Below, piece by piece: positions 1-10,268 of a DNA stretch of 64,000 nucleotides. Source of the DNA: Trileptium ribeirensis. Lineage: Eukaryota; Nematoda; Enoplea; Enoplida; Thoracostomopsidae. The stretch spans positions 51,973 to 115,972 of the forward strand of contig JASANE010029930.1 of NCBI GenBank assembly GCA_030248225.1, written 5' to 3'. Both the position numbers and the translations under genes were made by a program. How positions within the stretch are numbered: position 1 is the first letter of the stretch; every line of letters starts with the position of its first letter. Under the pieces are notes generated by a model. It had not been told where the DNA came from, ran no database searches, and worked only from the letters and a program-made list of their open reading frames with translations.

Positions 1-1045
1 TGCCCAAATTGATATTTTCTGAACCGGGTTGCCGATCTAACTCGAATAGTACCAGAATCACTGCAACTATTTTCAAAATAGGCGATTTTTGTGTTTTAGG
101 TACTATCGAAAAGTCCACTGTCTTTTTGTCGATGTCATTATGATAGTGCGTAGTCATATTATGTATGTAACAGTGAGTAATCGGAATCAGAACCTGGTTT
201 TTTTCAATCTTCATGTAGGGCTAAACAAAAGGTACGATAGCTGTTTTTCCTGATTATTGAGGGTGCTTGATGGGGTTATTTGTTTGTTTATCCGGCTAAT
301 TTCTTGGTTTCATAAAACTTGTGATTTATAAATTGAAAAATTCATCTTTTTGGTCCCTGATGTTACAAAAAAATTCGATACAGATCTAGGATTTTCGGCA
401 TTTTTTCGACCCCGCATTCCTTCGCTTATGCGTCGTTCACATTACACTGCGTGCACCTGCTGCACACGGTTACGCAAAGAACTGCAGTGTTTGTTACACT
501 GCAGTTTTTACATTGTTGTCGCTACAAGCTTCGTGCAATAGTTGACATTTTTAACGACGCCTGTAGCGAGCATTGCGATTGCCTTTACATGGCTTGTAAC
601 AGCAATGTTTAAAATTGTACGCCGAGTGTAAGGATAACAAACGTTGTCGCACGATTGTGTAATGAGGAATAATATTTTTGCGCCGAAGTTGTTACAGAAA
701 TCCCAGCCGCTGCACGGCAATGTAACACCAATTAAGAATATATCACGCCAGCTTTGTTACGTTAACAAAGCTTATTGAACGCTGGTGTAACGAGCGGCTA
801 AATTTTTCAACAAGTGTTATCGACACCAACTTAGCTGCATGGTGCGCGCCAATCGAAAGCACTGCATCATGACGTAACCTGGTAAACGGAGTTCCGCTCA
901 CCGTCTGTACACAGTCAGGTACAATTGTTGCCTGGGAGTTCAGGGGCAATCTATATATCTTTACATATTATACACTTAATATATGACAAGATGGGAGAAA
1001 AAGCCTTTCGTGTTGGTAATAGGTGATTGTACATATCAAAAAGTT
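1..1045. other. Non-coding, repeat-like flank
   Basis: No convincing gene. The first ~60 bases resemble, imperfectly, the arm of the foldback element at 22756-23521: both share a 'tttctgaacc' block followed by an 'atcgattga(t)acca' style block. At 482-504 there is a small perfect hairpin (9-bp arms CTGCAGTGT, 5-nt loop). The stretch 490-880 is rich in GTAAC/GTTAC words in both orientations. Short open frames here have no recognisable content. Confidence 0.4.
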
Positions 1046-1481
1046 ATGTTGGTCGCTTTTAATTCACTTGGCATACAACAGTAAAAGTATAGACCACAAC
1101 CGCAAAATCGGTGGCCCATAATTGCTGATCAACGACTTTTGTGACTGGTAACGACAGAAATTGTTAACGGTCGGCCGTCGGTCAATGGCTTCGGAAACTG
1201 TAATAGGCCGACCGACTAACAACCTGCTGAAGGCTTTCACGACCGTTTCAATACTGTTGATGCATGTTGGTCGCTTTTAATTCACTTGGCATACAACAGT
1301 AAAAGTATAGACCACAACCGCAAAATCGGTGGCCCATAATTGCTGATCAACGACTTTTGTGACTGGTAACTACAGAAATTGTTAACGGTCGGCCGTCGGT
1401 CAATGGCTTCGGAAACTGTAATAGGCCGACCGACTAACAACCTGCTGAAGGCTTTCACGACCGTTTCAATACTGTTGATGC
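1046..1481. repeat. 218-bp tandem duplication (two copies)
   Basis: Copy 1 is 1046-1263 and copy 2 is 1264-1481, head to tail with no spacer. I found one substitution between them (G at about 1151 versus T at about 1369), so the duplication is recent or recently homogenised. Each copy holds an internal inverted motif (ggtcggccg ... ggccgaccg) that could form a stem. No coding potential seen. Confidence 0.9.
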
Positions 1482-1849
1482 AACATTGTCAAATTTCACG
1501 CATACTAGCTATATCTAAATGAGCATTATACTATATGTATGCTTATGTAGGAGCACAACAAGAAAGTGTGGCTGGGATGGGGGATACTGTCGCGTACTAT
1601 TCGAAACTTTTCCCTAGCCCCCCACACTCATTTTGGAGTGCGCCCACCTCGCTTTTGAACAGGGTGCTGTAGGCTTGTGTCTATCTTTGATATAAATATA
1701 TGTAACACAATGTATAGGAATGTCTTTTCTTCTCTAAAACCTTCATTCCTTGATTTGAAAATGCTAAAATCACATACGGCAACGGCTAATAGCAAGTATG
1801 CCCTAAATTCCGAGCTACCACTTTTTCACATCAAAATGTTTATGCTGAA
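1482..1849. other. Unannotated spacer
   Basis: Nothing recognisable. Only short open frames with no domain-like content. Confidence 0.4.
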
Positions 1850-2310
1850 TTTAGCATATAGCATAGTTTAACAACGTTATGCGATTTTTAAGAATAACTG
1901 TGCTAAATATCATGCAGTCCTTAAGCTTTGCTAAATATTAAGTAAGAACTTATGTTACCTATTTAGTGTAATATTATGCTAAATATTCAGCATAATTATA
2001 TGAAATGAGGACCTAAAATGTTTAGCATAAATTAAGTTTAATATTTAGAGCAATTATATATGCTTTAAAACTTAAGCATAATATTTCTAAATATTAATTA
2101 GATTTCTAGATTTGCTATTACTACTTAAGATGTTTAGCATAATTTATTATGCTTGATATTTGTCTAATTATTAATATTAATAAAGCTTATATTAAGCATC
2201 AAATTTTGCTAAATGTCTGCATTAAGCATTATCATGCTTAAAATTTATTAAGATTAGTTACGCTGGATTTTTATTAAGAATACGGCTATGCTAAATACAT
2301 TAGGCATAAA
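1850..2310. repeat. AT-rich island of TTTAGCATAA-type motifs
   Basis: About ten occurrences of a degenerate word (TGCTAAAT / ATTTAGCA, often with AGCATAAT / ATTATGCT) lie in both orientations within 460 bp, for example near 1853, 1903, 1930, 1976, 2020, 2137, 2205 and 2287. Because the word occurs in both orientations, the segment can form many small stems. It may be a decayed foldback element or a locally amplified motif. No coding potential. Confidence 0.6.
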
Positions 2311-3424
2311 CATTTTTGTTGCAAGGAACAGCCGCGTGATAAAACTACAGCCAATGTTTCGCTTAATGTATTGTGGGTATATTATTGCCTTTATGTGCCT
2401 TCCAAGAGGTTCCAGAACGTCGTTTTTGAAACCTCGAAATAGACAAAAATAAACGCAAAATAGCAACGCACACACCTTTTCGCCTCACCGCACGAACTAC
2501 TAGATTGTGATAGACATATTCACAATAATCTGGGCTTAATGTTCTCGGTCTCATTGGTATTATGTTTACTCATTTTCAGTTGTTGCTTGTCATAATGTAA
2601 GTGCCTTTGCACCTTAGCTTAAATGACAGTATAGCTAACAAAAGTGCTGCGGAAAGACTTCAAACAAAAACGTAAATTATGGTAGTGTTTGATTGACTAG
2701 CGCTGTCTCGCTGTGCCTTATAAACTGTTTAATAGAGATTGAGAAAATGGCTGCTGCGAAATAAAAACAGCAGCCAAAGGTACCTGAAGGAGCATAAAAC
2801 AAAAATGTTCTGTTTTATTGCGTACAAACAGCACCACAAACGGTGCCGAACTTATGGTTCACAGCTTGTTAGCTAGTTTTATTTAGGAACCGTGAAAATT
2901 GTATTACAGATCTCGGGCGCATATATCCGAAAACATGAAATCGGAACTTCCATTTCGGCAAAAATAAACCGGAACCGGAATTCTGATTACTCCCTTTTGC
3001 GTAAACAAGTTAACTCGGCCATAGCTCAATTCTAAAGATTTAGAAATAATTTTACAGTGCGGAATGAGGAGCTGGTTTGAATTATAGTTGACAAACAACT
3101 TCTGATATATACACCGGAAAATATTTTATTTAATCTGCTTTAAAAATAGCTCGAATTTCGATATTTATTTGGTGAAATCTGGAGCCGGTAGTCTATTTTC
3201 AGTATTGAATGCAAGAACTCGTTGTTGCCCAACAAACTCGTAGGTCACCAAAATTTCAAGTTCTATATGCGGATCTTTTTGGGGAACTGATGGTGTCTAT
3301 TAAATTTTTACAAAATTATTCTTGCCTATGGCTGTGTTCGTATCAACACAACGTAATTATATTTTTGTGGCTGCAATTTTAGATTTATTCGCTTATCTTA
3401 ACCGATACTCGTGTTATTACAATA
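2311..3424. other. Region upstream of NUS1
   Basis: No gene recognised. The last few hundred bases presumably contain the NUS1 promoter and 5' UTR, but I see no certain TATA box or initiator. The open frame starting near 3322 overlaps NUS1 exon 1 in a different frame and is not the gene. Confidence 0.4.
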
Positions 3425-6400
3425 ATGGCATTGGTATACGAGCTGTTGCTATTGTTAGCGCAGTTTCTCTTTGGAACATACTTGTTCATTGGTTTCGTTC
3501 AATCGCGCCTATTACAATTTGTTATCTGGCTGCGCGAGGTAAGATGTAGAAAAAATATTTTACTTTGATCTGTATTTCTTTGGTTGATGCTTACGGGAAT
3601 GAATATATAGAACTTATATAACCCGTTTAGTCTGACAGCCTTTAATTTTGATAATATAATATTGGTTTAAGAAGCTTGTGAGAAATGAATTAGTTATTTC
3701 TTGTTGTGGAATTCTGTGACAACATGAATTGAAGGGTTGAGAGTAAGAAAATGGTTTGCAACACAAACTCAGTTTTGAGATAATGGCATAAAACATTTTT
3801 TGTTCTCGATTTTTTGAAAGATATGATTTACTGCAGGCCCTTTCTTAGCAATCAAACGGCAACACCTAAGCCCTTATATTAACATATGTTAATATTTTCA
3901 AGTGCATACACATAACCACTGCAGAGGGATTTTGTCGCATACCATTTTTTGATTTCAAGAAATTCACTATATGCCCAGCTGTAAAAAAATGGTTTGTGAA
4001 TTTATGCGCTCTGTTCAGCTTAAAAATGTACACCATATCCGGTATTCAAGAACGTTTACTAACAACAACGATAATACACTGGCAAAAACAAAATCAGACA
4101 AGAGAACTATATTCGCCAACGGCACTGTCTTGAAGTAGCTAAGGCTCAAAAATTCCATGCCAAGATTCTTTAGCCAGAATGAATGACTACCGTGTCTGAA
4201 TGAATGATGCTGTAGCCCAATACTAACGAGATTCAAAACAACGCTTTAGACCTAGTGATTTCTATATTGTCGTGACACTTAGAAGCCTTAATCAATGCAT
4301 AAATGCTCCACAGTATCTAATTCAACGTTTTTATCTAATTCGATGTTTTTGGAATTTTAAACCATTTACAAAAACGTAAATGTATTTACAAAACTATTCA
4401 AAACTGATTAATTGCTGTCGCAGAGCAGTGCTAAGTGTAGCGCGGCTTTTGTTGTAAACACAGCAAAAACAAAATAGAGAGATTGAAAAACCGCATTAGA
4501 AATAAGTTTTCCAGAGCAATACGCCGAACAGTTCAGGAACTATCAACATCACAATGACTTAAGCTTGAATAAAACGCTCGTGCCTCCCTAGAAACAAATG
4601 GAATTTGCTTTTGTAAGTCATTAAATTTAGACGTTTTTATATCCCGACCTGGTGAAACTTGCAGCCCATCTAATATGTCGTCGCTCGATTCCGGCATTTC
4701 TCCCCTTTTACGTAACAATTTTACCGTTTTCCACTCCTCACTGTCATCAAACGAATACCGGTATGAGTATTCCCGAATCGTTCAATACGAAACCAACGAA
4801 TGCTTCGCATTGAAATTTTTATCCCCTTTTTCGTTTTAGTGCGCATTACCAGATTAAGGCGCTGTGGATCCGTTTAACATCGCCTTTCTTATTCATCACC
4901 ACAAGCGCCGCGCGGCAGGATCATACCGTGAGTCATATCCTTGACAGAGTATGGATTTACTCGACAGGCAGTGCGGATAATGTCAGAATAGTTCTCAGGC
5001 ATCATTACAGTTTGGTGTTTCTTTACAGCCAGTTCAATAATCCCGAAATCACGGTCCGAATCTAACCAGGTATGCCCAACCTCGGGAAACTTATGCTCTA
5101 TGAGTTTAAACCGCCCAATCAAAATTAAGTACTGCCAAAGACTCATTATTGTATTATTTTTATTCTGGCCTCCGCAAGAATCAGACCAAGCAATTAAGTG
5201 ATCCTTATCTAATGCTTGGTTTTCGAAGAAAACAAGCAAACAGGAACCGATTTCCCCGCTCCCTCGACCGAACTGGTTTTCCGTCCACGAAAACATACTT
5301 CCGTGGCCAGACTTTCCTGTTTCACTACTCACAGCGTGAATCCCAAAGTTATAATACCACAACTGCCGCAAGTAAAACGCAATTCCAACACTTAACTTTG
5401 GCAGCGGTAGAGTCTTCTCCAAGTCGAACGTGACATAGAGCAGATTACGCTTCAACACGGCTTCGTTTTTATCGGATGCCATTGCTTCTGCAGCCTGTTT
5501 TACATTCGCCATGTGGTCATTCTGATCGGCTCCAGCTGCGTCACAAACGGCGCAAGTGTCACTGGCTGGAGTTCCAAATCCCAGATTTCGTTCTGTACAG
5601 AACACGTCCCGGTAATATTTCTCGTTTACCGACTTTGTGTTATTATCATTACATTTTTTAACATACAGTTGGTGCATTTTTCTTATTGTCAATATTGGCG
5701 ACAGATACAACCGGTTCGGGTTGCAGGCTCGTGAATAATGAGACCGTTCCACGGGGAACGAATCAATGTGAGCCAGAACAGCAGCTCGGATACTGTCAGG
5801 AATTTTTGTAGGACGGTTGCTATGTTTGCCTGACATAATTTCTGGGAGACCGACAGCCTGCCCAGGACTTGGTCGCAAATTGTCGATCATCGTTGTACTT
5901 ATTTGAAAGATTCTGCACAGTGCTAATTTGCAAACGCGTTTGGTGACGTTGTTGCATGTAACGAAATATTGATACGACGTCTTGTGCTTCTTCTTTGCTC
6001 CAGTAACGTGCCGTTTTATTTTTTCAGGTTTGACGCAGCTATTGATGTACTGGCGCTTTTCCGCCCTTGAAGGCAAATTATAATAATGTTTAAAAAGTTC
6101 GGCTCGTTCTTCGTCGCTAATTTTATTCGTGCATTCCCATCGACAGTTATCTCGCTTCTTTTGATTTTTCTTGTCATTTCGGCATAGTGATTTATGCAGG
6201 AACGGTCGTTTAGCTGGTAGAAGCTTTCCACACGCGGTCGTTCTCGCCATTCCGGCATTTACCGCTGCTTTTCGAATATTCACCTTCCAATTTTCTGGAT
6301 GTCGTGCACGGCGACGTGACTTCTTACTGTTTGGCGGCTGCGGCTCCACGTTGTTTTGCTGCAACTCCGGCTCGTTTTGAACGAGTTCAGGTGCGCTGTC

Positions 6401-9400
6401 TGATTCCGTGTTGCTGGACCTGCTGTCACTTTCCGTCGTATCACTGTATTCGCCGCTACTAGGCTCGTATTTGCTACTAGTATTGCTGGGATCAGAAACA
6501 TCGTCGTCGCTGTATGGAACTACCTTGCGGGGACACGGCATGAAGCGAGGTCTGCTTGTTGATACCCTGGTCGCTGGCGAACACATGCTCTCTATAGCTG
6601 GACATGCTAGCAAACGTTGATCGACACACACATCGACTGACGATAAAAAGCTGAGATTCGGCGTCGGATTGTCGACATCTGCCGCATCAACAGGTTCCGT
6701 CTGCCTAAAATGTGAAAATTGTGTGTATTATTAAATTAAAGTTATACAGAAGACATCATGGTGATGCATAACACGGTGTTCCCTTATTCGACTTGGTTCG
6801 CTCCACCATTATGATGCACCGGGCAACCTGAAATATATTGTAAAGGTAATAGTCATTTATGATGCATAAATTTTTACAGTATGAGCACATCACGGGGTTT
6901 GTTGTATTATTGCTTTTTAGCGTCACCGAAAAGACTAAGTACCAAATATATCGGCAACACAGCATGAAGTAACCCTGGTTCGACTCGTGGTGCTTAATCC
7001 TTCTGCTGCTCCTAGTTATTGTTTGTGTATTAATGTATATAAAATTATATGTATATATACATAACAAAGCGGCTGGGCTTACTTCAGTGTATTCTGATCA
7101 GAACGCGATATATCTTGGACAGCGCTTGAAATTGCCTTTACTACCATGCCGTCCACAACTGCTTTAACGTCGATAGCGATGCTCGCCAATTTGAACATGT
7201 CGTAGTGATTAAGTCGACTATATTCCAACAAATGCTGAATGGCATCAACATACCGCTTAGGCGTCTTCTCAGTTACAGTTAATAATTTCGAAAGTTCGCA
7301 GTTATCAAATGGAATACAAGTCGTATTAGCTGGTTCATGCGAATAACGATCGCCGAACCACCAAACATACAGTTTCCCATGTTTAAACTTTGGCGCAGCA
7401 GTTGGGTTAACTATAACCGCGGGCCAAAACCTATTACCGTACTTTATCCAGACCCAATCGTCAATCTCTGGACTGTACACATTACTAGTTTCTGTCAAAA
7501 CTTGGCGTTTTCGCTTACCGCGCATCGTTACAATTTTTTAAAAAACTATTACGGTTATTATAATGAATTACAGTACATAAGACACAGATTCAATTAGTAC
7601 TTCTACTACTGTTACTATTAGCGATATCTTTACTACAACTTCTACTACTAGCAACCCTGTCTAAGAAACATCTAAAACAAAACGAAAGCTAAAACCAATC
7701 TAAAAACAGAACGATTTTACCTATAACTGTGTCGGATAAATAAGTCACAGATTCTGACATTAACGGTCATCGAATATTGTAATGTTATTTATAGGAAGTT
7801 GTTGCGCGGACTGCTGTTTAGCGCTGCAGGGTCGTATCAGGGCGTAAATGATATTGGTTCATGAGGGTTCTAGACGCTTATGCGTTCACAAATCTGAATT
7901 TTCAGACGCATTATTAACCCGTCATAAGTACATACCATTAAATTTTTCTTAACCTTCGGCTACAGAAAAGTGGTTTGCGCTCATACCATTTTTTTACAGC
8001 CGAGATGCCTTAAAATCGAGTACAAACCACTTTTTGATTGTCCATAACTTCATTAATACGTATCCTATTCGCAAACCACTTAGTTTTTCGGAAAGAGCGC
8101 AATTTTTTGAACCACCTAGTGTTAATAACTCAATTTTTGCCAAAATGTCGCAAACCATTTTCTTACTCTCAACCCTTCAATTGTGAAGTGGTGACTTGTA
8201 TTTATTCAGTTTTGCCATAACTGGTGTATAGTTTTGGCAAGCATTCGGGCAAATGTATTCGATATAAAAGCGACATGATATTCTCAAATGTGTGTAAGCT
8301 ACGCAAACATGATCGGGATACTACCATTTTAACTTGTTAAAGCTAACCGTCAAGCTAGCTCGCGTTTACACGCTGATAAGTTCAGTGGAGTGACAACAGA
8401 TCTTATAAAACTGTTTCTGTTAAATAAATTTGATCATGTTAATTATACATAACCCCTAGTTACTGGTTAGTATTTTGAAATTCAGTTATGTTTTGCAGAT
8501 ATACATACAGTTACGGACATAAATATAAGCAAATCTTTCGGGAATAGCTCGTGAAAAGTTAGCAGTTATTTTGTTAGTATTTACAAATTTGTCGAACATT
8601 AACGTTTTTGGAAAGATTTGCATTTATTTCTGTCTTTAGCTATATGGCTTGTATAAAGTTTTCACCCTACGACGCATGCGACATGCACATTAATACCTTT
8701 CTAGCAACTTCATTTGATTTAGAAGTGTTGAACCGATTTTAATCTTGTGTCTATATATTTTCTTTAAAAATTTTATGTTTTCAGGCACTATGGCGACTGT
8801 TTGTTTTAGTCGTAGCACCTAGGATTTATTCTGTGCCGAAAGTTCCCCATCATATAGGTATTGCGGTTTTGGAGCACGCGGTTGATATGGAATCTGTGAT
8901 AGGTATTGCTGTTGCGTTTGTGGAACTAGGAATTAGACGGTAAGATATTTACATTTGGCTTTCTTTTAGGTTGGCCAAGGGACCTTAAACTATGAAATTA
9001 AAATTACAGATTGTCCGATCCTAATAGAAATCTTTCCGGGAATTCTCTTATGTTGTATTTTATAGAAGGATTTTTTTCAAAACTGTGTAGCCTTTAAACA
9101 CTGCTTGTTACATTAATCGCCACAATTTACCGTAGCTCGCTCGTACCTTGCTCGGGGAAAAATAACATTTTACTGATTTGCTCACTCAGTGTTCACTCGT
9201 AAGATGACAGTCAATTACGGCGAATATCGCGTGCTCTGTATTTCACTAGTTCCATTAGTTATAAACGTTTTCCGCTACCTAGAATTAATATCCTTGTTAT
9301 GTTTAATACAAATGTCTATTATAGAGATATTTCGTATATATGTATGGCACATATTTGAAATGCACTCCATGGCAGAATTTTACGCTCTGGTGGAACATTT

Positions 9401-10268
9401 ATTACAAAATTTTACACGCACGTGATGTAAAAAAAAGAAAGCCCTTGATAACATACATGTGTGACATTTGCGAGTGGATTATATACTATTGCATTAATAA
9501 AATGTATTAGGGATGTTTTACTGTTTAGCGCCATAGGGAATAAATTTAGGACTTTTGAGCCAAACAGGAAAAATTATATTTTTTGCCTAATTGTGCAAAA
9601 TCGACTAGTTTTTGCTGCACTAGAAGGTGCTCAATGAAATTAAAATCCCTGTTACTATGAACTAGAGGAGGTAGCGATATCCTGGATTACTTCACATTTG
9701 AAGAATTGAATGCTTTTGGTTTATGTTTTTCAGAATAACATTTTACGATCCCGGTGGTCAGATGAAACTAAATGAAAAGAAATTACGCCGTCGTATTTTG
9801 ACAAGCTGGAACGAGGTACGGTTGAAAAATTCATACACCAATGTTGACTGCAGTAATAATGGGTGTGTTCTTGACGGAGGGCTGTTAGCTAATATTGAGA
9901 TGACGTTTTTTGAAGCTACCGACGGACGACGAGCGCTGGTGGATGTCTGTCGGCAAATGGCGTACGATATCAAGGCGCGTAAAATGTCAGTTAACATCGC
10001 TCTTCACCTGGAAACTGGCGATGTCGAGAAAGATTCGACCGGTAGCAGCTGCTGTGCTCTTATCACCGACCGCTTGGCTGAACATGGCCATGTTGAGCCT
10101 GACGCGATTGTTACTTTTGGTTCGCCTAGTAGTATGTGCGATTATCCCCCATGGTCGCTTCGCGTTTGTGAGTTGCTCGTTTACCCGAGTCATGTGGGCT
10201 TCGGTAAACGTGGAGTGATACAGGCACTTGATGCATTCGGTCGCCGTTGTCAAAGATTTGGAAAGTAG
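3425..10268 (+). CDS. NUS1: NUS1 / Nogo-B receptor: cis-prenyltransferase accessory subunit, 3 exons
   Basis: NUS1 pairs with the catalytic subunit DHDDS at the ER membrane to make the polyprenyl chain of dolichol, the glycan carrier for N-glycosylation. Three exons are predicted: 3425-3538, 8785-8939 and 9734-10268. Introns are GTAAGA...TTTTCAG and GTAAGA...TTTTTCAG. The joined frame is 804 nt, 267 residues, against roughly 290 in the human protein. Exon 1 gives a hydrophobic membrane segment (MALVYELLLLLAQFLFGTYL). Exon 2 carries the 'HIGIAVLEH' strand, without the catalytic 'DGNRR' of active subunits, as expected for NUS1. Exon 3 starts 'ITFYDPGG' and ends with the family C-terminus: 'FGSPSS', 'PPWSLR', 'YPSHV' and terminal RFGK, which keeps the essential RxG motif. 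The start has A at -3 and G at +4. A possible poly(A) signal ATTAAA lies at 10440-10445. Intron 1 contains an antisense transposon (3731-8178); intron 2 holds nothing recognisable. Confidence 0.88.
3731..3759 (+). repeat. Element A left terminal inverted repeat
   Basis: A 29-bp terminus matching the reverse complement of 8150-8178 without mismatch. Preceded by AATT at 3727-3730. Confidence 0.9.
3938..4000. promoter_or_regulatory. Element A left subterminal repeats
   Basis: Two more copies of the word seen in the TIR, in opposite orientations: 'ataccatttttt' near 3940 and 'aaaaaaatggtttg' near 3984. The second, with its 'gctgt' prefix, is mirrored at 7984-8001 at the other end. Clustered subterminal repeats like these are typical transposase-binding sites; that role is inferred. 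Confidence 0.6.
4533..4888 (-). pseudogene. C-terminal continuation of element A transposase, out of frame
   Basis: After the stop at 4889 the minus strand still encodes family-like C-terminal sequence, in other frames: 'KISMRSIRWFRI' near 4790-4830, then 'EYSYRYSFDDSEEWKTV' running into 'LLRKRGEMPESS', and finally 'FNDLQKQIPFVSREARAFYSSL'. The last part parallels the C-terminus of the element B protein ('KADLMQLCQTYVIPELYWPYFNSI'). So either a further short intron was missed or a few frameshifts have truncated this copy. Confidence 0.6.
4889..7525 (-). CDS. PWWP domain-DDE transposase fusion (element A)
   Basis: Two exons are predicted: 7525-7083 and 6704-4889. The 378-bp intron (GTAAGC...CACATTTTAG) joins them in frame, giving 2259 nt and 752 residues. 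Exon 1 is a PWWP-like module at residues ~20-80: 'DDWVWIKYG', then 'RFWPAVI' in place of the PWWP motif, then 'YVWWFGDRYSHEP' and 'IPF'. Exon 2 starts with an acidic Ser/Glu-rich linker and a basic 'KKSRRRAR' stretch (possible nuclear signal). Next come 'CRWEC...ISDEERAELF', 'HIDSF..ERSHYSR', and a 'DTCAVCDAAG' Cys motif. The catalytic region has 'YVTFDLEK' (first Asp), 'SDSCGGQNKN' (second Asp) and 'GHTWLDSDRDFGIIE' (final Asp/Glu). The signature matches what I recall as the eukaryotic DUF7869-type family; the DDE assignment is inferred. Expected to act in the nucleus on the element's own ends. Confidence 0.8.
7966..8115. promoter_or_regulatory. Element A right subterminal repeats
   Basis: At least four copies of the TIR-type word precede the terminus: near 7967 ('agtggtttgcg'), 7984 ('ataccattttttt'), 8022 ('caaaccacttttt') and 8071 ('caaaccactta'), plus a weaker one near 8109. 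They occur in both orientations. Inferred to be transposase-binding sites. Confidence 0.6.
8150..8178 (-). repeat. Element A right terminal inverted repeat
   Basis: A 29-bp terminus matching the left end in inverted orientation. Followed by AATT at 8179-8182. Confidence 0.9.

Larger units (their letters stand above)
3731..8178 (-). mobile_element. DNA transposon 'element A' (PWWP-transposase), complete, in NUS1 intron 1
   Basis: A 29-bp terminal inverted repeat beginning GAAGGGTTGAGAG is perfect at 3731-3759 and 8150-8178. It is flanked on both sides by AATT (3727-3730 and 8179-8182), read as a 4-bp target duplication; because AATT is palindromic it could instead be part of the terminus. The 4448-bp element encodes one spliced minus-strand gene (4889-7525) with a PWWP domain and a DDE-type transposase. 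Subterminal regions carry repeated 'caaaccaytttt' words. I cannot assign it securely to a named superfamily. 4-bp duplications are known for Sola elements, among others, but that is only a suggestion. It lies antisense to the host gene. Confidence 0.85.

Noticed and set aside
3322..3549. 75-codon plus-strand frame overlapping NUS1 exon 1
   Set aside because: The overlapping frame starting at 3425 gives a membrane segment, a phase-0 donor and a correct join to exon 2. This one leads to a stop in exon 2.
5149..5734. Plus-strand frames across the element A transposase
   Set aside because: Antisense shadows of the 580-codon minus-strand exon.
6756..7067. 103-codon minus-strand frame between the PWWP and transposase exons
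   Set aside because: It lies inside the predicted 378-bp intron of element A and has no domain-like content.
3731..8178. Assignment of element A to a specific named superfamily
   Set aside because: A 4-bp AATT duplication and a GAAGGG terminus are not enough by eye to choose between Sola-like and other or new groups.
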